NCBI RefSeq assembly: GCF_003751945.1
Contig: NZ_RJKL01000001.1
Location: 682,001-746,000, forward strand
From: Couchioplanes caeruleus
GTDB taxonomy: Bacteria > Actinomycetota > Actinomycetes > Mycobacteriales > Micromonosporaceae
DNA: 64,000 nt
Direction of reading: 5' to 3'
Under the pieces are notes generated by a model. The model worked only from the letters and a program-made list of their open reading frames with translations, did not search any database and had not been told where the DNA came from. The first letter of the stretch is position 1. Each line of letters opens with the position of its first letter. The position numbers were made by a program, and so were the translations under genes. Shown here piece by piece: positions 28,208 to 37,422 of this stretch.

Positions 28208-28520
28208 GGATCACCGACCCCGGTTCCGGGGATGGTTGCGCGTGCTTCTCGAACCAGACCACGCCGACGAGGCCGGCGACCCACGCCAGCAGCGCCGGCG
28301 CGGCACCCCGCCGCACCGGCCCGGCATCTCGCAACCCGATCAGCCCGGCCCCTCGCAGCGCGACCAGCACGGCAAGGGAACCCGCCGCAAGCAGCAGCGT
28401 CGCGGCGTCGAAGGCCCAGCCGTTCGGCAGCAGCGCGTAGTGACTGATCGTGCGACGGCTCCAGTCCAGGTCCGCCGAGGGTGGCACGAGGTGCAACATG
28501 GCGTACAGGGCGAGGGACAC
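28208..28520 (-). pseudogene. DUF998-like membrane protein, truncated
   Basis: From GTG 28520 the minus strand reads SLALYAMLHLVPPSADLDW, then RRTISHYALLPNGWAFDAA and LLAAGSLAVLVALRG. This matches the N-terminal half of DUF998 membrane proteins (normally about 200 aa, six helices). After about 90 residues (VVWFEKHAQ) the family pattern ends. The frame runs on antisense through the STAS gene to a stop at 28107. The second half of the gene is missing, so this is probably a remnant cut at the STAS locus. Confidence 0.55.
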
Positions 28521-28885
28521 CGCCGCACGCGACGCCCAGCCCGGCGGGCGCGGGGACGGCCCGGTATCGGCTCTTCATCGGCTCCAGCCTGCCACGCGGT
28601 CCCGGCCGCACGAGCGGACGGCCGGGCCCGCTCAGGCCGGCCGCCGGCGTCGACGTGCAGGACCGCGCCGGTGAAAGGAGGGTCTCACCGCCGGTGCGCC
28701 GGGGTGGCCGCCCACCAGCCACTGGGCGAGCAACGCGAGCTCGACTCACGACGCCGCCCTGGTCGATTCCGGGCTGGAGGAATGGTCCGCACGGTACGCG
28801 GGTACGCGACGAGTTGCGCAACGCCAGAGGCGAGCCTCAGACCTATCCCTCCGGAGTCCGACCGAACGACGACAAGGGGATGGAC
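28521..28885. other. Intergenic region before the hydrolase gene
   Basis: About 365 bases with no convincing gene. It contains a purine-rich GTGAAAGGAGGG at about 28671-28682, not followed by a usable frame, and the upstream region of the dienelactone-hydrolase-like gene. I see no clear promoter. Confidence 0.4.
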
Positions 28886-29554
28886 ATGACCACCTGGACG
28901 ACGGCCAGCCGGATCAGCACGGCGGGAGTCCACCTCGACGGGGACCTCAGCCTGCCCGAGCATCCCGCTGGGCTGGTGCTGTTCGCCCACGGCAGCGGCA
29001 GTTCCCGGCATAGCCCCCGCAACCGCGCCGTCGCCGAGGCGCTGAACCGGCACCGGCTGGCGACCCTGCTGGTCGACCTGCTGACCGCCGACGAGGAGCG
29101 GGTCGACCTGCACACCGCCGATCTGCGATTCGACGTCGGTCTGCTCGCCGACCGGCTGATCGGCATCATCGACTGGCTCCGGGAAGAGCCCGAGACGGCG
29201 GCGCTGCCGATCGGCCTGTTCGGTGCGAGCACCGGCGCGGCAGCCGCGCTGGTGGCCGCCGCTGACCGGCCCGGCCAGGTGCACGCGGTGGTGTCCCGCG
29301 GCGGGCGCCCCGATCTGGCGGGACCGGCGCTCATCCAGGTCGCCGCGCCGACACTGCTGATCGTGGGCGAACGCGATCCGCGGGTCCTCGAGCTCAACGA
29401 GCAGGCCCGCAACACGATGCGCGCGGCCGCCGAACTGCGGATCATCCCGGCCGCGACCCACCTGTTCGAGGAGCCCGGCACCCTGGAGCAGGTCGCCGAG
29501 CAGGCGGCGCGATGGTTCGGCGATCACCTCGCGGCTCCGGCCGCACGCCGGTGA
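28886..29554 (+). CDS. Alpha/beta hydrolase of the dienelactone hydrolase family
   Basis: The product is 222 aa from ATG 28886 (ATG 28880 is two codons upstream; AAGGGG spacing favours 28886). The fold markers are LVLFAHGSGSSRHSPRN (oxyanion region), nucleophile elbow GLFGASTGAAAAL with its Ser, acid in VGERDP and His in PAATHLFEEPG, a complete Ser-Asp-His triad. Such small hydrolases often sit fused to or beside phosphoribosyltransferase domains; none is present here. The substrate is unknown. It is a stand-alone gene between signalling genes. Confidence 0.82.
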   Translation: MTTWTTASRISTAGVHLDGDLSLPEHPAGLVLFAHGSGSSRHSPRNRAVAEALNRHRLATLLVDLLTADEERVDLHTADLRFDVGLLADRLIGIIDWLREEPETAALPIGLFGASTGAAAALVAAADRPGQVHAVVSRGGRPDLAGPALIQVAAPTLLIVGERDPRVLELNEQARNTMRAAAELRIIPAATHLFEEPGTLEQVAEQAARWFGDHLAAPAARR

Positions 29555-29647
29555 GGGAAACGTACCAACAAGACGCGACCAACAAGACGCGACGCACAGA
29601 ACGCGACGAACGAGAGACCCGTCGCGCAGGACCAGCGCCGGGGCGGG

Positions 29648-31999
29648 TCAGTGCTGGGCGGGGGCGCTGAGCGCGCCCGCGAGGACGGCCGCGGTGCGGT
29701 CGGCGGAGGCCGGGCGGCCGTAGTGGAAGCCCTGACCCTTGTCGCAGCCGAGCGTACGCAGCACCGCGGTCTGCTCGTCCGTCTCGACGCCCTCGGCGAC
29801 CGCGGTCAGCCGCAGCGTGTGCGCCAGATCCACGATCGTACGGACGAGCGCCACCTGCTGGACCGCGTCCCCGGTTGCCGCGTCCGGCATGAACGAGCGG
29901 TCGATCTTCAGGATGTCGATGGGCAGGTCCCGCAGATACGCCAGCGAGGAGTAGCCGGTGCCGAAGTCGTCCACCGCCACCTGCACCCCGGCGCGGCGCA
30001 GGTCGCCCAGGTGCGCGATGCACTGCTCGGCCTGCGCGCCGGCCGCGACGAGCACTCCCTCGGTGATCTCCAGGATCAGCGCGGACGCGGGCAGGCCGGC
30101 GTCGCCGAGGGCGCGGCGTACCCGGGAGGCGAAGTCGGGCTCGGCGAGCTGGCGGGGTGAGACGTTGACGGTCAGCTTGGTGCCGTACTCGTGGTACCAC
30201 GCCGCGGCGTCGCGGCAGGCCTGCCGCAGGACCTGCTCGCCAAGTGGCACGATGAGACCGCTGTCCTCGGCGGCGGGGATGAAGTCGTCCGGGCCGATCG
30301 GGGCCTGGCCGGGCGGCACCCAGCGCACCAGCGCCTCCACGGCGGTGAACTGGCCCGAGCTCAGCGAGACGATCGGCTGGTAGTGCACCACGATGGCCTC
30401 GGTGCCGATGGCGGTGCGCAACCGGTCCACCACGTCGATCCGTTGGAGCTGGCGCTCGCGCAGCGTGACGTCGTACGCGACCACCCGGTCCTTGCCGGCC
30501 GCCTTCGCGGCGTAGAGAGCGAGGTCGGCGTCGCTGAGCACCTCGGTGCTGTCCGCGGCGCCGGCGAGGTTGCGCAGCCCGATACTCGCCGTGACGTGCA
30601 GGCGGTGACCGCGCACCTCGACCGGGTGCCGCAGCGTCGTCAGGACGGCCTGGGCCTGCGCCTCGGCCATCAGCTCGTCGCCGTCGTGCAGCAGCAGCGC
30701 GAACTCGTCGCCGCCGAGGCGGGCCAGCTTGGCCGCACCGGCGACCTCCTCCCGCAGCCGGCCGGCCACCTCGTAGAGCAGGGCGTCGCCGATGGGGTGG
30801 CCGAAGCTGTCGTTGACGTGCTGGAAGCCGTCCAGGTCCACGATGAGCAGGCAGCCCGGGCGGCCCTCGTCGACCGCCGTCTGGATCAGGCGGTCCAGGT
30901 ACAGACGGTTGGGCAGGCCGGTCAGGGCGTCGTGCATCGCCAGGTGGGTCATCTGCTCCTGCATCGCCGCCTGGTCGGTCAGCGCGGCCTGCAGGTCCGC
31001 GGCCCGCCGGTTGACCAGGGTGCTGGTGTGCGAGAGCCGGACGACCAGCAGGACCGCGGTGACGGCGGTGGCGCCCAACGGCAGGATGACGTCGGCGGCG
31101 GCGAACGCGCCTCGGCCGTGGTCCAGCCAGACCGAGTACGCGGTGACCGCCGGCCCGATCAGCACCACGACGGCGTACAGGGCGGTCATCCGTCGCGGCG
31201 AGCGCCAGTACCGGCCGATCGCGGTCGCGCCGTTGCCGGATGCGATCGAGGGGTGCAGCGCGGCCGCGCCGCAGAGCAGGTTGAAGAGCATCCAGCAGGC
31301 GACGCTGACGGCCGAGCCGGACCAGGAGCCGCCGGAGCCGTACCAGACGAAGTAGCCGATGTCGGCGACCATGAGCGTGCCGATGGCGAGCAGCACGATG
31401 CGGTGGGCGTGGGTGATCGCGCCGGCGGTGACGGCCAGACGGACGGCCATCGTCAGCAGGATCAGGTCGAGCATCGGGTACGCCAGCGCGCCGTAGCCGA
31501 TGTTCGTGCCGGTCCAGCCCTCGACGACCGGGTCCACCAGGAACACCCAGGCGAGCACCGCGGCGGTGCACCCGACGATCCCGGCCTCGGCCATGCCGAC
31601 CAGCGCGGAGCCCCGGCCGCGGGCCGCCAGCGAGGCGAGCGCGGCGGCGAGCAGCAGGTACATCGCGTAGTAGACCGCGTCGATGATCGAGACGCCGGTC
31701 GGCGGCATGTCCACGAGGAAGGCGATGCCCCACGCCAGATCGCTCACGGCCCCGCACGCCAGGCCCGCCGCCAGCAACTGCCAGGGCAGCTTCCGGACCG
31801 GGCGGTGTGCCCGGATGCCCAGGAGAACGGCGGTGATGGAGGCGGCGTCGAGCAGCACGTACACGGCCTGCTGGCCCGCCGGCCGCAGCCAGACGCCGGC
31901 GAGCAGGATCGGGAGGCCGCCGAGCAGAAACCACCACGATGCCCGGGCGCCGGCCAGCGCAGCCGGGAACGGAGCCCGGGCTCGCTGCTGAGCTGTCAT
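29648..31999 (-). CDS. Membrane GGDEF-EAL protein (c-di-GMP turnover)
   Basis: The product is 783 aa. Residues 20-330 contain about nine hydrophobic segments forming a membrane sensor. The GGDEF domain (about 355-515) has an intact active site GGDEF (429-433). The EAL domain (about 525-770) has an intact signature EAL (555-557), plus NVSPRQL, DDFGTGYSSL and EGVET. Both catalytic signatures look complete, so it could both make and degrade cyclic di-GMP. The surrounding HDOD and degenerate HD-GYP regulators suggest a local c-di-GMP-linked network. No operon partners; it diverges from a decayed GGDEF gene. Confidence 0.88.
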   Translation of the reverse strand: MTAQQRARAPFPAALAGARASWWFLLGGLPILLAGVWLRPAGQQAVYVLLDAASITAVLLGIRAHRPVRKLPWQLLAAGLACGAVSDLAWGIAFLVDMPPTGVSIIDAVYYAMYLLLAAALASLAARGRGSALVGMAEAGIVGCTAAVLAWVFLVDPVVEGWTGTNIGYGALAYPMLDLILLTMAVRLAVTAGAITHAHRIVLLAIGTLMVADIGYFVWYGSGGSWSGSAVSVACWMLFNLLCGAAALHPSIASGNGATAIGRYWRSPRRMTALYAVVVLIGPAVTAYSVWLDHGRGAFAAADVILPLGATAVTAVLLVVRLSHTSTLVNRRAADLQAALTDQAAMQEQMTHLAMHDALTGLPNRLYLDRLIQTAVDEGRPGCLLIVDLDGFQHVNDSFGHPIGDALLYEVAGRLREEVAGAAKLARLGGDEFALLLHDGDELMAEAQAQAVLTTLRHPVEVRGHRLHVTASIGLRNLAGAADSTEVLSDADLALYAAKAAGKDRVVAYDVTLRERQLQRIDVVDRLRTAIGTEAIVVHYQPIVSLSSGQFTAVEALVRWVPPGQAPIGPDDFIPAAEDSGLIVPLGEQVLRQACRDAAAWYHEYGTKLTVNVSPRQLAEPDFASRVRRALGDAGLPASALILEITEGVLVAAGAQAEQCIAHLGDLRRAGVQVAVDDFGTGYSSLAYLRDLPIDILKIDRSFMPDAATGDAVQQVALVRTIVDLAHTLRLTAVAEGVETDEQTAVLRTLGCDKGQGFHYGRPASADRTAAVLAGALSAPAQH

Positions 32000-32099
32000 T
32001 CGGCCGCCTTCTCGCCAGGGCAGGTGCTGAGTGCCTCAGCCTGGACCGTCTCGGGTGCCGTTCGGGAGCAGAAGGGGTTGCCTTTCGGTTGCAGCGCAC

Positions 32100-32443
32100 C
32101 GGGCCCGGCGAACGCTTACCCGCCCTTCTGGAATGGGCGCCGCGCCTGGAGCAGGTGCAGCGCACCGAGGAGGCCGCCGTCCTGGGTCGACAAGAGCGTC
32201 GCGTTGCTGAGCTCCTGGAAGGGCCGCGATGACTCGCCGCTGGGCGCGGCGACCGCCGCCAGTTCGACCGCCGCATGGCCGCGACAGACGGCGCCGGCAG
32301 CGCCCTGCTGCTGATCGACGTGGACCGCTTCAAGGACATCAACGTGGCGTTCCGGCGAAACGGGCCGCGAGCTCTACGACCGCGCCGACGCCCGGCTCTC
32401 CGCGGCCAGGCGCGCCGGCCGCAACTGCCTCGCCGCCGCCTGA
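32100..32443 (+). pseudogene. Decayed diguanylate cyclase (GGDEF) gene
   Basis: In one frame, a helical linker-like segment (VQRTEEAAVLGRQERRVAEL) ends at TGA 32230-32232. The same frame resumes DRRQFDRRM then ALLLIDVDRFKDINVAF, a clear GGDEF-domain start. Near 32355 the sequence jumps, in another frame, to GRELYDRADARLSAARRAG, the end of a GGDEF domain. The middle part, including the catalytic GGDEF loop, is gone. An in-frame stop, a large deletion and a frame change mark it as a pseudogene. Confidence 0.6.
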
Positions 32444-32459
32444 CGTCACTTGCCGCAGA

Positions 32460-32473
32460 TACCCCCCGGGGTA
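32460..32473. promoter_or_regulatory. Metal-regulator-like operator
   Basis: TACCCC and GGGGTA flank a CC spacer, 11 bases before the ATG of the DUF4396 gene. TACCCC...GGGGTA palindromes are typical of CsoR/RcnR/FrmR-family repressors that sense copper or other metals. No such regulator is encoded in the window, so the assignment is by motif only. Confidence 0.5.
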
Positions 32474-32484
32474 CGTGGGCAGCC

Positions 32485-32933
32485 ATGAACCATTCCTCGG
32501 ATGCCACCGGGGCGACCGCCGACCGGGCCACGCTGCACTGCCTCACCGGCTGTGCCATCGGCGAGGTGCTGGGCATGGTCATCGACACGGCCCTCGGCCT
32601 GCACGCCGCCGCCACCGTCGCCCTGGCGGTCACCCTCGCATTCGTCTTCGGCTATGCGCTGACGGTGCGCGGCGTGCTCCGCGCCGGCGCGGACCGGCGC
32701 ACCGCACTGAGGACCGCCCTCGCGGCCGACACGGTGTCGATCGCCGTGATGGAGGTCCTCGACAACGCGGTCATGCGCGCCGTGCCCGGCGCATGGAGGC
32801 GGGCCTGACCGGCATCACCTTCCGGGTATCCCTGGCATTCTCACTGCTGGTCGCCTTCGCTCTGACCCTCCCGGTCAACCGCTGGATGATCGCCCGCGGC
32901 AAGGGCCACGCCGTGGTGCACCACCACCACTGA
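32485..32933 (+). pseudogene. DUF4396 membrane protein gene with a frameshift
   Basis: From ATG 32485 the frame reads TLHCLTGCAIGEVLGMVIDT, AFVFGYALTVRGVL and ADTVSIAVMEVLDNAVM, then goes astray at about 32791 (PGAWRR, stop). In another frame, starting ATG 32793, it continues MEAGLTGITFRVSLAFSLLV and ends VNRWMIARGKGHAVVHHHH. The two parts together make the full 140-150 aa DUF4396 four-helix membrane protein, so a single base has been lost at the PGA/MEAGL joint. It is either a real inactivating mutation or a sequencing error. The metal-type operator upstream suggests a metal-responsive gene. Confidence 0.75.
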
Positions 32934-32964
32934 GGACGGAGCATCGCCGGGTGCGGCGGCGGCA

Positions 32965-33312
32965 CTAGGCCGGCGGCTTCGCCTGCGACAGTGTCTCCTC
33001 GACCGCGGCCGCATCCGGCGCATGATGCACCGCCACGACATCGTCGAGGGTCAGGCAGTCGTACAGGTGCGGGTACGGCCCCCCGTTGGGCATCATCTCC
33101 CACCGCAGCTTGTCGCCGAACGCGTCTGCCTCGACACCCAGCAGGACGAGCGCGCCCTCGTCGGCGAACCGCCGCTCGGCAGTGCCGGCAACCTGCTCGC
33201 GGGTGGACAGGTGGATGTATCCACTGGAGCGGTCGAACGGCGAGCCGTCGAAGCTTCCCGAGGCCTGGAACCGGCTCCACTCACCGGAAAGGAGGATCTT
33301 GTAGACGAGCAC
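32965..33312 (-). CDS. DUF952 family protein
   Basis: The product is 115 aa beginning VYKILLSGEWSRFQASGSF, followed by GYIHLSTREQVAGTAERRF and GPYPHLYDCLTLDDVV. These are hallmarks of DUF952, a compact domain related to the ADP-ribosyltransferase (ART) fold and found in actinobacteria and proteobacteria. Biochemical function is unknown. It is convergent with the DUF4396 gene, and no operon partners are visible. Confidence 0.85.
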   Translation of the reverse strand: MLVYKILLSGEWSRFQASGSFDGSPFDRSSGYIHLSTREQVAGTAERRFADEGALVLLGVEADAFGDKLRWEMMPNGGPYPHLYDCLTLDDVVAVHHAPDAAAVEETLSQAKPPA

Positions 33313-33950
33313 GACGCGATGGTGTCAGAACCGCGCACCGCCGAGTGGTGCCGCCTGCCGTCGAATACTCGGCCGCGGCTGAGGCCGGCGCTCCCACGCT
33401 TCCCACCGCTGCGCGGCGGTCCGAAGGTCACCTGGGGCGGCCCACCGTCGAGATCGGCCGCGCGCCGATGGCCGCTGTGAAAGCTTCATGAACATACGTG
33501 GCTCAAGGCGATGATCCCAATGCGGTGAGCACCCAGTCGCGCCGCGCTGCCGCGCCCATGCGGAGCCGGACGCCACCAGCCCGCCGCACCTCCCGGATGG
33601 ACGTCTCCCCGTTCGCCGCGTGAAATGTCGACGATCTGCCAATGTTGTGTCCCTGTCATTTCATATCGATGCTCGTCGAACTAGGAATTGACCGGACGGA
33701 AACGGCGACATAGCGTGTAGGCGATTGTTGTGGAGCGAATGGTGATTGCCGCCACCGCCGTGGGATTGCGGTCAGCACAGCGTCATGGACGAGGCGGAGC
33801 CATGAAGCAGAGCGGGGCCATGAGCAACAGGATCACGGTCGACACGGTCAGCCGGTTCCCACGGGCCGTCGGCAAGGCGATCGCCCAAAGGGTGGGTGAT
33901 CACCATCAGGAACCGATCCGTCTAGCCGCGTCCCTCACCAGGAGGATTTC
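33313..33950. other. Long intergenic region upstream of the protease inhibitor
   Basis: 638 bases with no convincing gene. A consensus-like promoter lies at 33688-33716. If that promoter serves the inhibitor gene, the leader is about 230 bases, unusually long. Short frames in the leader lack a ribosome site. Confidence 0.45.
33688..33716 (+). promoter_or_regulatory. Housekeeping-type promoter
   Basis: TTGACC (33688-33693) and TAGCGT (33711-33716) are separated by 17 bases, close to the actinobacterial sigma-70 consensus. It lies in the only relatively AT-rich patch of the gap and points toward the inhibitor gene at 33951. Confidence 0.45.
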
Positions 33951-34358
33951 ATGACCACTTTCCGGCGTACCGGCATTGCGTTGACATGCCTGTCCGCGAC
34001 GGCGGCCTGGCTGGCCGCCGCGACACCCGCCCAGGCCGGTCCCGCCGCAAGCGCATCGGCGAGTGCGTTCGCCCTCGCGGTGGTTCCGGAATACGGCGGG
34101 CCCACCCGTCTGGCGACACTTCGCTGCGAGCCCGCCGGTGGCACGCATCCACACCCGGTCGCGGCCTGTTCCCAACTCCAGGCCGCCGGCGGTGACTTCG
34201 CCGCCGTCCGGGGCACCCGGGGCCCGTGCACCCTGGAATATCTTCCCGTGACCGCCATTACGCACGGATATTGGCGGGGCACGCCGACGAGCTACAGCGA
34301 GACCTTCCCCAACCAGTGCGTCATGGAGCGCACAACGGGCGGCATTTTCGATTTCTGA
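33951..34358 (+). CDS. Secreted subtilisin inhibitor-like protein (SSI family)
   Basis: The product is 135 aa. A perfect AGGAGG lies at optimal distance before ATG. Residues 1-29 are a signal peptide ending ATPAQA. The mature part shows the SSI pattern: TRLATLRCEPAGGTHPHPV, AACSQLQAAGGDF, CTLEYLPVT, and NQC before a terminal GGIFDF. Four cysteines fit the two conserved disulfides. By alignment to SSI (CPM-VYDPV), the reactive bond is L95-E96, so P1 is Leu, favouring subtilisin- or chymotrypsin-like proteases. The exported S8 protease at 19103 is a possible but untested target. It stands alone. Confidence 0.9.
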   Translation: MTTFRRTGIALTCLSATAAWLAAATPAQAGPAASASASAFALAVVPEYGGPTRLATLRCEPAGGTHPHPVAACSQLQAAGGDFAAVRGTRGPCTLEYLPVTAITHGYWRGTPTSYSETFPNQCVMERTTGGIFDF

Positions 34359-34492
34359 GGCCTGGAGGCGAGTCGATCCTCGACACGAAAAACAGCACGA
34401 CCGCAGCCTCCGCACCAAGAGGAATGATCGGTCAGGAGCCGTCCCGATGATCGGCCGGAATCGATGCTGCCAGCCGCAAGTCGAAGATCGAG

Positions 34493-35638
34493 CTAGGCGG
34501 GCAGGCCGTCGAGGCGGGCGAGGACTTGGAGCATCACCTCGTCCGCTCCCGCGCCGATCGAGATCAGCCGGGTGTCGCGGAGCATGCGGGCCGTCCAGGT
34601 CTCCTCCAGGTAGCCCATCCCACCGTGGAACTGCAGGCACCAGTCGGCGACCTCGCGCTGCAGCCGGCCCGCCTTGAGCTTGGCGACCGTCGCCAGGCGG
34701 GTGATGTCCTCGCCGGCCATCCGGGCCTCGCAGGTGATCAGATTGTGGCTGCGCAGCAGGTCCACTTCGGCCTGCAACTCGGTGAGGCGGAAGGCGACAT
34801 ACTGCCGGTCGGCGAGCGGCCGGCCGAAGACCGTGCGGTCGTGGACGAACTGGCGGGTGCGGTCGAGGGCGTACTGGCATGCACCGACGGCGGTGTACGC
34901 GGCGAACATCCGCTCGGTGACGAACTGCTGCATCTGCTGCTGGAAGCCGCGGCCCACCCGGCCGATGGTGTTGGCGACCGGGACGCGCACCTCCTCCAGC
35001 ACCAGTTCGGCGGTGTCGGAGCAGCGGTGGCCGAGCTTGTCGAAGGTGCGGGCGACGCTGAAGCCGGGGGTGTCGGTGGGCACGACGATCTGCGACATGC
35101 CCTGGTAGCCGCCCTCGTCCGAGGTACGGGCGAGCAGGCAGAGCCAGTCGGCCTGGGCGCCGTTGGTGATGTAGAACTTGCGGCCGGTGATGACCCAGTC
35201 GTCGCCGTCGCGCACGGCCCGGGTGCGTAGGCGGGCGACGTCGGAGCCGGTGTCGGGCTCGGTGACGGCGATCGAGGCGACCGCGGTGCCGGCGATGGCG
35301 GGCGCGAGGTAGCGCTGCTTGAGCTCGTCGGACCCGTAGTCGTGCAGCGAGGGCGTCGCCATCATCGCTTGGACGCCCAGGGCCATGCCGACGCCGCCGG
35401 CGTGGATCCGGCCGTATTCCTCGGCGGCGACCATCTGGAAGCTGTGGTCGGCGCCCTCGCCGCCGTATTCCACCGGGTACTCCAGGCCGAGCAGGCCCAG
35501 GGCGGCGGCCTTGGGGAACAGGTCGTGCAGCGGCACCCGGCCGGCCGCCTCCCAGGCGTCGACGTGCGGGTTGACCTCGGTGTCGACGAAGCGGCGGACG
35601 CTGGCGGCGAAGGCGCGGTGGTCCTCGTTCAGGCGCAT
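34493..35638 (-). CDS. Acyl-CoA dehydrogenase
   Basis: The product is 381 aa, the classical ACAD length. Markers are IAVTEPDTGSDVARLRT, GRKFYITNGAQADW, DKLGHRCSDTAELVLEEVRV, RTVFGRPLADRQYVAF and LQFHGGMGYLEE. It diverges from atuA and the carboxylase genes across a 78-base region holding one palindrome, so all are probably under the TetR protein encoded at the end of the opposite operon. The likely role is alpha,beta-dehydrogenation of a branched or isoprenoid-like acyl-CoA before carboxylation, comparable to citronellyl-CoA or isovaleryl-CoA dehydrogenase. The exact substrate cannot be read from sequence. Confidence 0.87.
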   Translation of the reverse strand: MRLNEDHRAFAASVRRFVDTEVNPHVDAWEAAGRVPLHDLFPKAAALGLLGLEYPVEYGGEGADHSFQMVAAEEYGRIHAGGVGMALGVQAMMATPSLHDYGSDELKQRYLAPAIAGTAVASIAVTEPDTGSDVARLRTRAVRDGDDWVITGRKFYITNGAQADWLCLLARTSDEGGYQGMSQIVVPTDTPGFSVARTFDKLGHRCSDTAELVLEEVRVPVANTIGRVGRGFQQQMQQFVTERMFAAYTAVGACQYALDRTRQFVHDRTVFGRPLADRQYVAFRLTELQAEVDLLRSHNLITCEARMAGEDITRLATVAKLKAGRLQREVADWCLQFHGGMGYLEETWTARMLRDTRLISIGAGADEVMLQVLARLDGLPA

Positions 35639-35667
35639 GAGCCGACGCTAGCGAAGCCGACCCGCCG

Positions 35668-35691
35668 AAAACAAGCACGCTTGCTTGTTTT
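35668..35691. promoter_or_regulatory. TetR-type operator in the divergent promoter region
   Basis: AAAACAAGCA and TGCTTGTTTT are perfect 10-bp arms around CGCT. On the plus strand TTGCTT (35681-35686) plus CAATGT (35704-35709) has a 17-base spacer and would start transcription near the atuA ATG. On the minus strand TTGTTT and TAGCGT are 18 bases apart, near the dehydrogenase ATG. Binding would block both -35 elements. Confidence 0.7.
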
Positions 35692-35716
35692 TCTTCGCTG
35701 TGCCAATGTCACCGGC

Positions 35717-37422
35717 ATGACAGCCGCCCAGACGCTGCGCGTCGGCAACTGCTCCGGGTTCTACGGCGACCGCTTCGCGGCGATGCGCGAGATGCTCGAG
35801 GGCGGTGAGCTGGACGTGCTCACCGGGGACTACCTCGCCGAGCTCACCATGCTCATCCTGGGCCGCGACCGGATGGCCGACCCGGCCGCCGGTTACGCCC
35901 GCACCTTCCTCGCCCAGTTGAAGGACTGCCTGAAGCTGGCGCTCGACCGGGGCGTCCGCATCGTCGCCAACGCCGGCGGCGTCAACCCGCCGGGCCTCGT
36001 GGCCGCGATCCGCGACCTCGGCCTGGACGCCCGCGTCGCCCTCGTGCGCGGCGACGACCTCACCGCCCGGGCCCACGACCTCGGCCTCGGCAAGCCGCTC
36101 GGCGCGCACGCCTACCTCGGCGCCTTCGGCATAGCCCGGGCCCTCACGGCGGGCGCCGACGTCGTCGTCACCGGGCGGGTCACCGACGCCTCGCTGGCCG
36201 TCGGGCCGGCGATCGCCCACTTCGGCTGGGAGCGCACCGACCTCGACGCGCTCGCCGGGGCCACGGTGGCCGGCCACGTCATCGAGTGCGGCACCCAGGC
36301 CACCGGCGGCAACTACCCGTTCTTCACCGAGATCGAGGACCTGGGCCACCCGGGATTCCCGATCGCCGAGATCCGCCGGGACGGCTCCAGCGTCATCACC
36401 AAGCACTCCGGCACCGGCGGCGCGGTCACCGTCGGCACGGTCACGGCCCAGCTCGTGTACGAGGTGGGCGACGCGCGCTACGCCGGCCCCGACGTCACCA
36501 CCCGCCTCGACACCGTGGCGTTGCGCGCACACGGTCCGGACCGGGTCGAGATCACCGGCGTACGGGGTGAGCCCCCACCGCCCGAGGTCAAGGTCTGCTG
36601 CACCTCGATCGGCGGCTACCGCAACGAGCTGACCGTGGTGCTGACCGGCCTCGACGTCGAGGCCAAGGCCGCGCTGTTCCGCCGCCAGTTCGAGGCTGCC
36701 GCACGCGGCGCGGCCCCGGCCGAGCTGACCTGGAACCTGGCGCGGCTCGACACCGCCGACGCGCCGACCCAGCAGCAGGCGTCCGCCCTGCTGACCGTGG
36801 TCGCCCGCGACCCCGACGAGAAGATCGCGGGACGGGCGTTCACCAGTGCCGCCGTCGAGCTCGCGCTGGGGTCGTACCCGGGCTTCTTCAGCACGACACC
36901 GCCCGGCCGCGCCCACCCGTACGGTGTCTTCACCGCCGGTTTCGTCCCTCAGGCCGAGGCGCGGCACGAGGTCGTCCTGGACGACGGCGGCGTCGTGCCG
37001 ATCGATCCGCCGCCGCTGACCCAGGCCCTGGCACCGCATCCCGGCCCCGCCCCCGAGCCGGCGCCTGCACCTGCGGGCCCGGTCCGTCGGCTGCCGCTGG
37101 GCACGCTGGCCGGGGCGCGCTCGGGCGACAAGGGCGGCGACGCCAACGTGGGCCTGTGGGTGCGCGACGACGCCGCGTACCCGTGGCTGGTCTCTCTGAT
37201 CACCGAGAGTGCCGTCCGCGAGCTGCTGCCGGAGGCCGCGGAGCTGCCGGTGCGCATCACCCGGCTGCCGGCGATCCGGGCCGTGAACATCGTCGTCGAG
37301 GGGCTGCTCGGCCTGGGCGTGGCCTATCACGCCCGGTTCGACCCGCAGGCCAAGGGCCTCGGCGAGTGGCTGCGGTCGCGGCATGTGGACATTCCCGAGT
37401 CGCTGCTCCCCGAGGAGGCCCG

